A stretch of DNA of 14,664 bases, taken from contig JALLPB010000572.1 in the NCBI GenBank assembly GCA_036939975.1, positions 1-14,664 of the forward strand, given 5' to 3'. The DNA comes from Cyclostephanos tholiformis. Lineage: Eukaryota; Bacillariophyta; Thalassiosirophyceae; Thalassiosirales; Thalassiosiraceae. A program made the position numbers and the translations under genes. The notes under the pieces were generated by a model. The model was given only the letters and a program-made list of their open reading frames with translations, searched no databases and was not told the DNA's origin. Below are positions 1-8,119 of this stretch, piece by piece; within the stretch, counting starts at the first letter, position 1, and each line of letters begins with the position of its first letter.

Positions 1-479
1 TTTTGCGCTGAATCCGATGGTGCTATTGGCTATTTCTGAAAACGGCTTTATCGCGTCACAATTTAATTCCTCCTAGTACGACTTATTCACTGTAGAATTT
101 GTACCGTAAGTACCGTAGGGCATATGAAACAAAATTGGCGCGCCAGAAAAAAAGTTGCGATGTTCTACCACAAAAAAAACTTCGGCTCACAAAACACAAT
201 TACCTATCGTACCACCTCTACGTAGGAATAGTAGAATATCTTGTTACTCAATCATCTCAACATCCAAAAAAGAACATCACCATGGTGAAGCTGTTCGCCG
301 GGTCCAGCGGTACGGAATTTGCGATTTAGACGAAACCCTCCCGGCAGCACTTCCACGATGAGGTGATCGATAGATGGGTCGAAGGATTTTATTTTATTTT
401 GTTAAGTGGCTTAGAAATAATATAGTTTAATATATATATCGATTTTACCTAAGTTTCCCCCTCCCACCCAACTCGATTG
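1..479. other. AT-rich intergenic DNA with no supported gene
   Basis: No convincing gene is visible. Bases 2-76 are open on the plus strand and end in TAG. They could be the last ~24 codons of a gene outside the window, but nothing confirms this. A short GC-rich island at about 285-360 sits in otherwise AT-rich DNA. Plus-strand reading gives a tiny ORF starting in a good ATGG context at 281 and ending at 329, and minus-strand reading is open for about 45 codons without a Met. It may be a relic of coding sequence. A direct duplication of GTACCGTA lies near 101-116. Confidence 0.4.
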
Positions 480-1030
480 CCCCCAAAACGATCGAATCGC
501 GCTCCCCCTGCACCCTCCATCGTGCTCTCGTCCCATACCATCTCCCTTCCATCAAGGCCGCTCGTTTTTTGTTGATTGTTGCGTTTTTTACGATGTTTTG
601 CAGCCGTTTAAGGCCGTGACAATTTTTTTTTCATATTTTTCATCGCCCCATTTGCCACCACCAAACGGTTGCGAAACGCTTCCCCCCATACGTTCCTCCG
701 CGATTGCGCGCCTCCTCCATGAACCTCCCAAGGCCGACACCGAATTTTGGTTGGTTGTTGTGTCCCCCGGTGAAATGGCGGCCACCTACGACCATCGCTC
801 CATCCTTCACTCTCTTAATTTTTTTGTCGATTTAATTCGACGACCTATCCGATGACACGGCATCCCCGCTGCACATTCTGCCCCAGCCACACGTCCTCCC
901 CAACTCCCCATCTATCATCCACGCCGACTTTCAATTGATTGTTGTGTGTACAATTGTAAAATGGCGGCCACTTTGAGGCCCTGGCATCCCCCCTCTTCGG
1001 TCTATTTTTCGACCACTCTCATTTTGACCC
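480..1030. repeat. Degenerate tandem array, three ~180-bp units
   Basis: Three diverged units share an ordered set of landmarks. The clearest anchor is TTGRTTGTTGYG at 572, 751 and 935, giving spacings of 179 and 184 bp. Each anchor is preceded by a GGCCG/GCCGAC word. In units 2 and 3 it is followed 24-26 bp later by ATGGCGGCCA (775 and 961); unit 1 has a degenerate GCAGCC version. A T-tract and a CGAC word follow. The plus strand is strongly C/pyrimidine-rich throughout. Short ORFs through it on both strands look fortuitous. Unit boundaries are approximate. Confidence 0.55.
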
Positions 1031-1257
1031 CCCAAGCGAGCAAACCAACGACAGCAAACGTGCAAGTCCGACAGCTCGTGGCCTGCACATGGTGTTGAGG
1101 AGCGGCGGCGCCATGATTTGATGGCGCTGCTTCTCTACCCACAAAGAGAGAAGGAAAAGCCGCTGAGTGGTGGCGGCTCAAGTTGGTTGTGCGTTTCGTT
1201 GTGGGTTTGTGTTACGATTATGATACATACCGCTAATCTACGATCAAATATTTACGG

Positions 1258-1290
1258 TACACACACAAACACACACACACACACACATAA
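1258..1290. repeat. AC dinucleotide microsatellite
   Basis: A run of about 15 AC units, interrupted once by an AAAC step, lies just upstream of the foldback element. It is a simple-sequence repeat with no coding meaning. Confidence 0.9.
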
Positions 1291-1342
1291 ACGGCACTTT
1301 AATCTTTTATATATATGAAAAAATCACATCTCTGTCAAAACC

Positions 1343-1505
1343 CCACACCCAAATTGAGGGAGCTTATTTCTCAGTCCCTGCCTATGGGATCAACAGCGGT
1401 GATAGTTTATCCCACCGTTCACTCAATGAGGTGTGGGATAAGCTTAAAATGAAGTCAATTGGCTGGGCAGATGCTGAGAAATAAGCTCCCTTAATTTGGG
1501 TGTGG
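1343..1505. mobile_element. 163-bp foldback / MITE-like element
   Basis: Two 32-bp arms, 1343-1374 and 1474-1505, are inverted repeats of each other with one mismatch. They begin with CCACACCCAAATT and end at CTCAG. The ~99-bp interior holds a second, shorter inverted repeat built on TTATCCCAC (about 1408-1442). The size, long terminal arms and lack of coding capacity fit a non-autonomous miniature inverted-repeat element. A structured-RNA locus is an alternative. I could not find a clear target-site duplication: the flanks share only a weak GTCAAA-like word. Confidence 0.6.
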
Positions 1506-1639
1506 TTAATTGAGGTCAAACGTACTGTAGTATTATTTTTTAGGATTGGTTCTGATCATAAAAATATATAAAAAAACCACAAGTGTGTCACACACCAAAT
1601 TTTTGGATGGCGCTCTTGTTATTTATTATTCCTACCATA

Positions 1640-2279
1640 GATGCCGGGGCATAAGAGACACATGAACGTCAGAAAGGGCGGTCTAAATTTGTTGGAATAA
1701 TTTTTGGGGGGGGTTGTATTGTCTACGCGTAGGAATTAAAATTCATTTTCTACGTGACTTTTTTTGTACTGCTCCTTCGTAAGCTTTTGATTTTGATTTT
1801 TGGTGTGCGGGGGGCACCATAGTCACACCCCCTCCTCCCCAAATTCGTCCTTGCTCGGCTTCGAAGTGACGGTGATGAAAACCAGAACAGGCAACGCTGG
1901 GCGTTTTGCACGGACGACGGCACCACACATCCCGCACTCCACCGCCGTCCACTTGTTTTTCGGCACAAGTGCAGGTACTGCACTGCCAGAGGCTGCGAGA
2001 GGAGGCCTCCATGGTGGAGTGGTTGCGTGAGTTGTGTGCACTCACTTTTTTGTTCGATGTGCCCTGGTGGAGCCTGGGTGTGCAATAAAACGCACCCAGG
2101 CCCAACCAGGGCATATAGGGGATCGCAGGAAAGCTCTCCTCAACACGAGAACACCTGTTGCATCATACCAATGCCTAGATGTAGCAGATTGGGAGAAACA
2201 GGATGGGGAGCCACTAAGATGTACATAGAGGTGGCTAATTATCTAAGAAAAAGGGAAGTGTCTCTTATGCCCTGGCATC
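1640..2279. mobile_element. 640-bp segment bounded by 22-bp inverted repeats
   Basis: GATGCCGGGGCATAAGAG and four more bases at 1640-1661 are the inverted copy of 2258-2279, with one mismatch in 22. Inside each end is the 12-bp near-palindrome ATGCC-NN-GGCAT. A third copy, ATGCCCCGGCAT, follows directly at 2284-2295, so the right end is doubled. The interior holds several overlapping short ORFs on both strands, with no recognisable transposase, and an imperfect hairpin at 2062-2111. This is a candidate non-autonomous DNA transposon, but no target duplication was found. Confidence 0.4.
2062..2111. other. Imperfect 50-nt stem-loop
   Basis: Outer arms CCCTGGT (2062-2068) and ACCAGGG (2105-2111) enclose inner arms CCTGGGTGTG and CGCACCCAGG. 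The inner arms pair with one G-U and flank an 8-nt AT-rich loop. The structure could form in RNA of either sense. It may be part of the element around it or a local duplication by inversion. Confidence 0.5.
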
Positions 2280-2314
2280 TTTTATGCCCCGGCATCAACG
2301 GTATATACCTTGGC

Positions 2315-2555
2315 AGATGGGGGCCATATTTTTTTGAAAAAATGATGGGGTAAGGCAAAGCCCAAATTACATTGTGGTGTCATGGTTGAGGCTGTAAATC
2401 ACTGCTGACTGCATTCACCATCCATATGAAATGTAAATCAAGCATTTGAGCACCTTCATGTGTTGTGGATGGTCACATGGGTACTCTGTCATACTGTTAT
2501 AGCTGTACAGGTGGGGGCCAGATTTTGGAGAATTGGGGTAAGGCAGAGCCCAAAT
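2315..2555 (+). repeat. Pair of diverged ~50-bp direct repeats
   Basis: Copy 1 (about 2315-2367) and copy 2 (about 2509-2555) share GGGGGCCA-TATTTT-like sequence, then GGGGTAAGGCARAGCCCAAAT, with a few indels between. The starts are about 194 bp apart. No coding function is seen. Confidence 0.55.
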
Positions 2556-3040
2556 GATGGGAAGAATATAAGAACTCAATATACAAATTTAATAGCTGCA
2601 GAAGAGGTTGGACCTTGAAGCCACCAATCGGTGTATGGATGAACATGGCAAAAGGAGTTACTGTGGTTGCGGGAAGACAACATGGCAATGGAAACAACCA
2701 AGGTGATAACACAGGCAATATAAAACAACAATCAACAGTAAAATCTTGTGGAGGCAAAATTTTAGTGGAAATTGGGTGGTGGCTGGCGATGGGTGTGGGA
2801 AAAGGGAAAAACATGACAGATCAGTTGCTGGGGTGGTGACAATAACAACGACAATATTGATAAGGATTTTGATAGCAATGTTAACAATGATGTTGATAGC
2901 AAAGTCAATTAAGGTTACCATCAGATGCCAGGCCAATCTGCAACAAACTTGTCCAGGATGATTGCTTGGGCAGTGTGGAGATGTTTTTTGATTGTCTGTT
3001 CCTCTTACAATCATGGCACCATTCAGCAAAGGACCATTCT
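2556..3040. other. Non-coding, low-complexity purine-biased DNA
   Basis: The stretch is biased to GGA, AAC and GAT words. One frame gives a short Asn/Asp-rich string at about 2838-2908. None of the frames shows a start, a domain or a sustained reading. I see nothing here that supports a gene. Confidence 0.5.
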
Positions 3041-3105
3041 GCATCATCGTCTTCATCATCATCATCATCGTCATCATCTTCATCATCGTCATCATCATCA
3101 TCATT
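3041..3105. repeat. TCA-type trinucleotide microsatellite
   Basis: About 65 bp of TCATCATCN repeats with interruptions (TCG, TTC). It translates as poly-His on one strand and poly-Asp on the other. These short ORFs are a by-product of the repeat rather than genes. Confidence 0.9.
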
Positions 3106-3490
3106 GTGGTGCAGCCATAACACTGATTAGAAATGGTACAATTTTGTACAGATCAATTTATTACCATGTAGAATTGATGCCTTAAGCATTTGACTCAAAA
3201 AGAAAAGAACTTATGTTATATTGGTGTTGACCATTTTCTGGCATGTGCAGCTGCAAATAAATGGGTCTATTTAGTGGCAACGTTCTCATCTCAGCCTGTC
3301 GTCGATAAATATTTTTAAATACATAGTATTACCACAAATTTTGGTTGTTGGCTTCTATGTTAATGTCGCCTTAGGAAGTACAAAGATGGATCTGTGTGGC
3401 AATTAAGTGAGACATAGCACACCGTGGTCAGCAGACGTGCCGTAATGTCTCACACTTTGTCATGCAAACATCAAATTGTGTTTAAGGTTG
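3106..3490. other. Intergenic, 3' side of the SDR gene
   Basis: No gene is supported here. The stretch lies downstream of the minus-strand SDR gene, so its right-hand part probably includes that gene's 3' UTR and polyadenylation region. I saw no recognisable signal. Confidence 0.4.
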
Positions 3491-4480
3491 TCATGATAAT
3501 ACACCCATCACGAGCCCACCGATTGCTTTCAATGCCGCTGCCAATCCAGTCGACATTATTGCCACTAATGCCGCTAGCATGGCCGCGCCGATACGCGCCG
3601 CCCTCTTGTGTTCGTTTAGCAGGGTCGTTGGGAATGATCTCGTGTCGGATTCTACCTTGGCAAGTAATGGGGCGTAGCTATCCTCCCCTGTACCCAGCGG
3701 GACGTTCATTGCCGTCAGCGTCGACCGAGACGTGTTGGGATAATCCAGACACTCGACGCAAAGGTTGGCGATTTGCGAGTGAGATACGGCGGTGACCGGC
3801 AAATCCAGTCCGTTGTCGGCCAAACCTAGGACTCTCCCGGTCGAGATGTCGTCCCTCCCCATAACGCCCGGTCGTATGATGGTGTAATCCATGCCGGAAG
3901 CGCGCAGCAGCTGCTCCCCCTCGTAGTTCCATGCCTTGGCCATGTTCCCCAGCATGTTTATCAGCACCGTGAAGACTTGCGTCGGCTCCTCCCCCTTCCC
4001 GGTCACGCGGATTATACGCTTGCAACCACATTCCCCAGCGGCGTCGATCAGATTCTTCACGGCTAGATAATTTACGCTTCGACTGTGCTTGGGATCAGTC
4101 TCCGGCAGGAGCCGGAACAGCGATTGGAGAGGGGGCGGACGTACGGGCCCATGCAGGGCCAGGACCGCGTCGCATCCCTCGACCAGCTCCCTGCAGGAAC
4201 CGATGTCGGTGGCATCGCCCTCGACCATGGTAACGTGGGGAAGACTCGAGAGGAAAGAAGCAACCTCGGAGGGGGATGCATCCCCGTCGATGGATGGGGA
4301 AACGCTCGCGTCGATGGGATGTCGTAGGAGGCATCGGGTTTGTATGCCCTTCGAGGACAGGATCTCAATGGCTTGCCTACCGAGTCGGCCAGTCGTGCCA
4401 GTGACGGCTACCTTCATGGCTAAACATACACATGAGAAAAATATGGGCGCCACATATGCTGTAAATGCGACGCTCTTCAT
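3491..4480 (-). CDS. NmrA-like atypical SDR, NAD(P)-binding
   Basis: This is a 329-residue NAD(P)-binding Rossmann protein of the atypical short-chain dehydrogenase (NmrA/NAD(P)H-binding) class. The dinucleotide motif TGTTGRLG lies at residues 27-34 (G28-x2-G31-x2-G34), and the family-typical stretch SGMDYTIIRPG follows at about 195-205. The classical catalytic Y-x3-K is not evident, so an enzymatic or a regulatory/scaffold role is possible. The last ~36 residues are Ala/Gly/Leu-rich and could form a C-terminal membrane anchor. Two starts are possible. Met1 gives a hydrophobic leader (FFSCVCLA) resembling a signal peptide, without a diatom plastid ASAFAP motif. Met22 (start at 4417) puts the Rossmann strand at the N-terminus, as is usual. 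No intron is needed. GC appears higher than in the downstream repeat genes. The substrate is unknown. Confidence 0.85.
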   Translation of the reverse strand: MKSVAFTAYVAPIFFSCVCLAMKVAVTGTTGRLGRQAIEILSSKGIQTRCLLRHPIDASVSPSIDGDASPSEVASFLSSLPHVTMVEGDATDIGSCRELVEGCDAVLALHGPVRPPPLQSLFRLLPETDPKHSRSVNYLAVKNLIDAAGECGCKRIIRVTGKGEEPTQVFTVLINMLGNMAKAWNYEGEQLLRASGMDYTIIRPGVMGRDDISTGRVLGLADNGLDLPVTAVSHSQIANLCVECLDYPNTSRSTLTAMNVPLGTGEDSYAPLLAKVESDTRSFPTTLLNEHKRAARIGAAMLAALVAIMSTGLAAALKAIGGLVMGVLS

Positions 4481-4790
4481 GGCAATGGTAATGCTTAGGA
4501 CGAAGGCTGCTTCGCGGCAGCAATGACAGAGGGATCGATGGAAGTGCGAGCTACTACCTAGATGTATGGTACCTCTGCAACGTACTTACGAAGTACCTAG
4601 TACAATCATATTATACTCAAGTACTATCATACCTACCATGACGAAGCATCTCCATAATATTACCTCTATTTTGTGTGATCCATTATTATCTGCCCCACAC
4701 TCAACGAAGAGATATGCGACCAGTGACCATCCATCCATGGACGAGCGATTCTTCAAAATCAGAGATTAAAAGGCAGCAGCTGCTGTTTTC
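4481..4790. promoter_or_regulatory. Divergent intergenic promoter region
   Basis: These 310 bp separate the divergent SDR and sulfotransferase-like genes, so both promoters must lie here or overlap the genes. The segment is rich in GTAC/TACG words and contains GTACTT-ACG-AAGTAC (4582-4596), an inverted repeat with a 3-nt spacer. No TATA box can be assigned with confidence. Confidence 0.4.
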
Positions 4791-5834
4791 ATGTCCCGGC
4801 GGAGATTCCATTGTGGTTATCGCCTCCTTCGCAGAGGTGGAATTGCCTTCTTTCTTCCCGCAGTTCTATTCCTCTGGTCGACGTCCCAGCTCATGATCGA
4901 ACCATTGACATACATAATAGTATCTGATGTGCTGAGTTTTTTTACGTCGGGGGATGGCGGAGGCGCCCGAGGAAGTCAGGTTGTCGCAACGCCTTTCAGA
5001 TCATCCTATCCAATTTTTTTAGTAAAAGATGCTATGGGTGGGAAATTTGTAGTTTCGGATTGGGAACAAGTCTCCAGGGCATGGAGCAGGAATAGCTCCT
5101 ACGAAGATTTGCTAAAATCCACCCGGATGGCGAAAACGCTTCCATCATTAATAGAGACGGACTCACGCCCTAATAGGATCATTTTCATACTACACACTCA
5201 TTCAAAAATGGCCAGTACGACTCTCCGTCGAGCATGCTGGGAAAATCTCTGGAGGACATGCAATGTCGTATCGCCGAAACGCGACCCGATGGGATACTCC
5301 GATGCGAAAGACCTCGTGGCGCTGATTGAGAAGTGTGAGGATACGACCCACTTTTGCGTCAAGGGGTGGCACTACCATGCACAAAATTTTCCTCCAAACG
5401 TCACGACATCTCAGTCCCACCCCATTGCATTCATTCATATGTTCCCCTTCCGTAAGTTTGATGATTGGGCTGCCAGCGCAATCAAGCAGATTTTCGCTGC
5501 ACACTCTGAGACCGGGTGTAACAATATCGCCAAAAGGTTGGAAACATGCGAAGGATGGCTGGAATTGGATTTCGTAAAATACAGCAAGCGAAATTTAGCG
5601 CGAATGCTAAAGATTAAGAACTCACGTCGTAGGCAGTCGTACGAGCACCATTTTTTCCTGTATGACTTCAGCTTGGTCCAGCCGACGCTTGATCGTTTGA
5701 GCCGTTCATATCAAGTACCGATGTTGCAATTTTTAGATATGCAATACAAGCGAATGAGACAGAATGGGACATGCACAAGTCAGACAATCGAGAAGTTTCA
5801 TGAATGCTTCGATGATGAGCTTCTTCAAGTGTAA
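4791..5834 (+). CDS. Sulfotransferase-like type II membrane protein
   Basis: A 347-residue protein whose layout fits a Golgi carbohydrate sulfotransferase. It has a short basic N-terminus (SRRR...RLLRRG), a hydrophobic segment at about 17-50 that could act as a signal-anchor, then a lumenal domain. The 5'-phosphosulfate loop appears as HTHSKMASTTLRR (135-147), close to the HIPKTGSTTL-type loop of carbohydrate sulfotransferases, with K139 and S/T142-144 in place. A 3'-phosphate site fits R221 and S229 in FRKFDDWAASA, the usual eight-residue offset. Cysteines are spread through the lumenal part, and N101-S-S and N203-V-T are possible glycosylation sites. It would transfer sulfate from PAPS to a glycan or glycoprotein. 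The acceptor cannot be told from sequence. The overall match is motif-level only. Confidence 0.6.
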   Translation: MSRRRFHCGYRLLRRGGIAFFLPAVLFLWSTSQLMIEPLTYIIVSDVLSFFTSGDGGGARGSQVVATPFRSSYPIFLVKDAMGGKFVVSDWEQVSRAWSRNSSYEDLLKSTRMAKTLPSLIETDSRPNRIIFILHTHSKMASTTLRRACWENLWRTCNVVSPKRDPMGYSDAKDLVALIEKCEDTTHFCVKGWHYHAQNFPPNVTTSQSHPIAFIHMFPFRKFDDWAASAIKQIFAAHSETGCNNIAKRLETCEGWLELDFVKYSKRNLARMLKIKNSRRRQSYEHHFFLYDFSLVQPTLDRLSRSYQVPMLQFLDMQYKRMRQNGTCTSQTIEKFHECFDDELLQV

Positions 5835-6098
5835 CTTATCCTTTGTCACAAAAGGTTCTCATATTTATTTTTGAACAGGAGGAATGATAAACATGGCACT
5901 AGACCCATTTATGCTTTTACTGGTGGTTGGGCGGCTTCGGTTTCAAGATAATGTTATTAGTATCAAACAACTCCAGCATGAAACATATGTCCCCACTTGC
6001 GAATGAATCCTGATCAAATTTTGCTTCCCACATAAAAGCTCATGATCGCGTTGTCAGCGCAGTAGTTGCGAATAATGTGATGCATTAAGTGTAAACGA
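5835..6098. other. Convergent intergenic region
   Basis: This 264-bp AT-rich spacer lies between the 3' ends of the sulfotransferase-like gene and the minus-strand four-Cys gene. It should hold both 3' UTRs. No specific signal is recognised. Confidence 0.4.
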
Positions 6099-7424
6099 TT
6101 ACACACAGGGACCAATATAAACCCACGCACCACTCCACAACTCCTCCGCATTTGCGTCCTGAGCCAATAAGGCATCATCCCATTCGCCAATGTTACAGTA
6201 CATGACGTAAAGTGAATGACATTCGAACATGTTCCCAGTAATTGTGACAGTGTCTCCGCCGAGATAGTCTGCCTTGGTGCTATCATATGCCGGGGGGCAA
6301 GCAGGAATTACATCGGCGACTTGCGTGGACTCAACAGCCCCAAAAGGAGCTGAGGTGGGGGAGACCGTGAGGGGCAACTTTGGCAGCGATGGAGTGGAAG
6401 CTAAGCCATCCGCTGTGGCAGCTCCAGCAACTGGCTCATTCCTGATGCTCTCGGTCTTTGCCGTTTCATTTTTCAGTTTCTCCTCCTTCTTCTCATGATC
6501 CTTCTTCGCAGTCGTTTTACCACGAATCTCTTTTATAATACTAACTCCATTGTCAGATTCTTGCATGGATTTAGGCTCTGAGACGATTGCCAAGATGGAG
6601 CACGGACCAACGTGAACCCACGCATCACTCCAAAAATACTCCGCATTTGGATCCTCATCTAACAAGGCATCATCCCATTCGCCAATGTTACAATACTTGG
6701 CTAAGATCGTATTGCATTCAAAGATATTGTCCGTGATTGTGACAGTGTCTCCGCCGACATAGTCCGTCTTGGTGATGTCGTAGGCAGGAGGACAAGCAGG
6801 AATTGCATCTGCATCTTGTACAGACGCAACTTTAATAGATGAAGCTGAGGTGGGGGAGGAGGTAGGCGAAGATGTAGATTCTAGGACGACTTCCGAGATG
6901 GAGCAAGGTCCAAAGTACACCCATGCACCACTCCACAAGTCTTCCGCATTTGCATCCTGAGACTCTAAGGATTCATCCCATTCGCCGATGTTACAATACT
7001 TGACTAAGGTCGGATTGCATTCGAAGATGCTTTCTGCAACTGTGACGAAATCTCCGCCGACATAGTCCGTCTTTGTGATGTCGTATGTGGGAGGACAACC
7101 AGATCTTGTATCGGTGGCCTGTGTGGACTCAACATCCTCTCTCTTTTTCTTGTGATCCCTTTCTGTCTTCGGGTTCTTCTTGGTTGGCGCGGGTTTAGCG
7201 TCCTCCTTGGTAGGTGCAGGTTTAGACTGGTCTTTCCCAGTTTCTTCTGCAGCAATCTTGGCACTGGTGGACTTGGGCCCCTTGTGGCGTTTTCCCAATC
7301 TGCGTAGACTGACGTTGCGATTTAGCTCGTTGACATTCGACGGATTACGCATGCGGGACAAGGAAATGTCCGAAGTCACGGCTGAGGCCGATATGATAGT
7401 AGGGATGAGAATGAAAACCTTCAT
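6099..7424 (-). CDS. Secreted protein, three four-Cys CBM-like modules (A)
   Basis: A 441-residue secreted protein of unknown function. I start it at ATG 7424 because MKVFILIPTIISASAVTS is a clean signal peptide. The frame stays open upstream to 7643, but that extension would bury the leader. An R-x-L (RRL, 41-43) is followed by a Lys/Glu/Pro-rich segment (44-100). Three 65-residue modules then occupy 110-174, 211-275 and 376-440, each with exactly C-x25-C-x7-C-x29-C, a TKxDYxGGDxVT core and NAE-x2-W-x3-WV-x2-GPC at the end. The GGD-V...F-C and W...W spacing resembles type-3 chitin-binding (CBM5/12) modules. The protein ends one residue after the last Cys. Linker 2 carries a 64-residue Lys/Glu-rich insertion compared with its paralogue at 8120-9364. 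A role in the cell wall or extracellular matrix is inferred. Confidence 0.85.
   Translation of the reverse strand: MKVFILIPTIISASAVTSDISLSRMRNPSNVNELNRNVSLRRLGKRHKGPKSTSAKIAAEETGKDQSKPAPTKEDAKPAPTKKNPKTERDHKKKREDVESTQATDTRSGCPPTYDITKTDYVGGDFVTVAESIFECNPTLVKYCNIGEWDESLESQDANAEDLWSGAWVYFGPCSISEVVLESTSSPTSSPTSASSIKVASVQDADAIPACPPAYDITKTDYVGGDTVTITDNIFECNTILAKYCNIGEWDDALLDEDPNAEYFWSDAWVHVGPCSILAIVSEPKSMQESDNGVSIIKEIRGKTTAKKDHEKKEEKLKNETAKTESIRNEPVAGAATADGLASTPSLPKLPLTVSPTSAPFGAVESTQVADVIPACPPAYDSTKADYLGGDTVTITGNMFECHSLYVMYCNIGEWDDALLAQDANAEELWSGAWVYIGPCV
6105..6299 (-). repeat. Four-Cys module 3 of protein A
   Basis: This is residues 376-440, one residue before the stop. By hand alignment 50 of 65 residues match module 3 of the paralogue. 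The central CHSLYVMYCNIGEWDDALL is identical. Confidence 0.85.
6600..6794 (-). repeat. Four-Cys module 2 of protein A
   Basis: This is residues 211-275, with the same cysteine spacing. By hand alignment 56 of 65 residues match module 2 of the paralogue at 8120-9364, so it is closer to that copy than to its own neighbours. Confidence 0.85.
6903..7097 (-). repeat. Four-Cys module 1 of protein A
   Basis: This is residues 110-174 of the 6099-7424 protein. The cysteines are at 110, 136, 144 and 174. It is the most divergent of that protein's three modules, with ESLESQ in place of the DDALLxx found in the others. Confidence 0.85.
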
Positions 7425-8119
7425 CGTAATTGATAATACCATGAAACGAAATGATATTCTTTTTACCGATTGGTTTGGGGCAGCATTAAGCGCCACCCAC
7501 AGTCCACTATGTTTTGTTGTGATTTTCGTGAGATGAATACTCACATTATCCTTCGTAAAAAAAATATATATGATAGGTGTAAGTTGTGTTCTAAAAACGG
7601 TTCCTATGCGTATGCGTGTATGGCTACGGGTCAAAGAAATCACGGCCTAACTACGTTACACTTATGTAGGAACTTTATAAATCCAAATTCATAATATTTC
7701 AAGGTCCCGGAGAAAAAATCGAGACATGACAAACTATCGTACCTAAAAACTCTCTCGATAGTATTACGCATTACACATACCTACTACTACCTCTACTCTA
7801 TCAGTACAATACTTCCCTACGACGAAATGCTGAAAATGAATCCATTGCTCCCAGATCCAGAGTCATCACCTGTTCCAGAATGGTTAATGTATATCTAGAT
7901 GATACGATGACACATTCTTGTCCATAATATATGAAGAAGCAGATTCATTTTTACTTTATTATGCCTCCACAGTAGGATTCTATTGCCGAGCTGACGGTGA
8001 ATCCCTGTTGTATGAATGAATGTTTTCATTTGCAAATAATTCGTGGTTTTTCACTGATTCCCGACATTTTAAGGCGCAGTTCTTACATATAATATTGTTG
8101 GCTTGCCGGTATGGAGCCG
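7425..8119. promoter_or_regulatory. Intergenic region upstream of the 6099-7424 gene
   Basis: These 695 bp lie between the tandem minus-strand paralogues. They hold the 3' UTR of the 8120-9364 gene and the promoter of the 6099-7424 gene. The frame upstream of ATG 7424 stays open to 7643 but looks non-coding. A TATATA run near 7564-7570 and TATGCGTATGCGTGTATGGC at about 7604-7623 are visible. No promoter element can be assigned firmly. Confidence 0.4.

Noticed and set aside
1743..2114. Minus-strand 123-codon ORF and overlapping ORFs on both strands
   Set aside because: The peptides show no domain, overlap each other in several frames and lie inside a candidate repeat element. They look fortuitous.
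2905..3185. Poly-His and poly-Asp ORFs
   Set aside because: They are translations of the TCA-type microsatellite, with no recognisable sequence outside it.
7425..7643. 73-codon N-terminal extension of the 6099-7424 protein
   Set aside because: It would place the signal peptide internally. The extension is unlike the N-terminus of the paralogue, so the ATG at 7424 is preferred.
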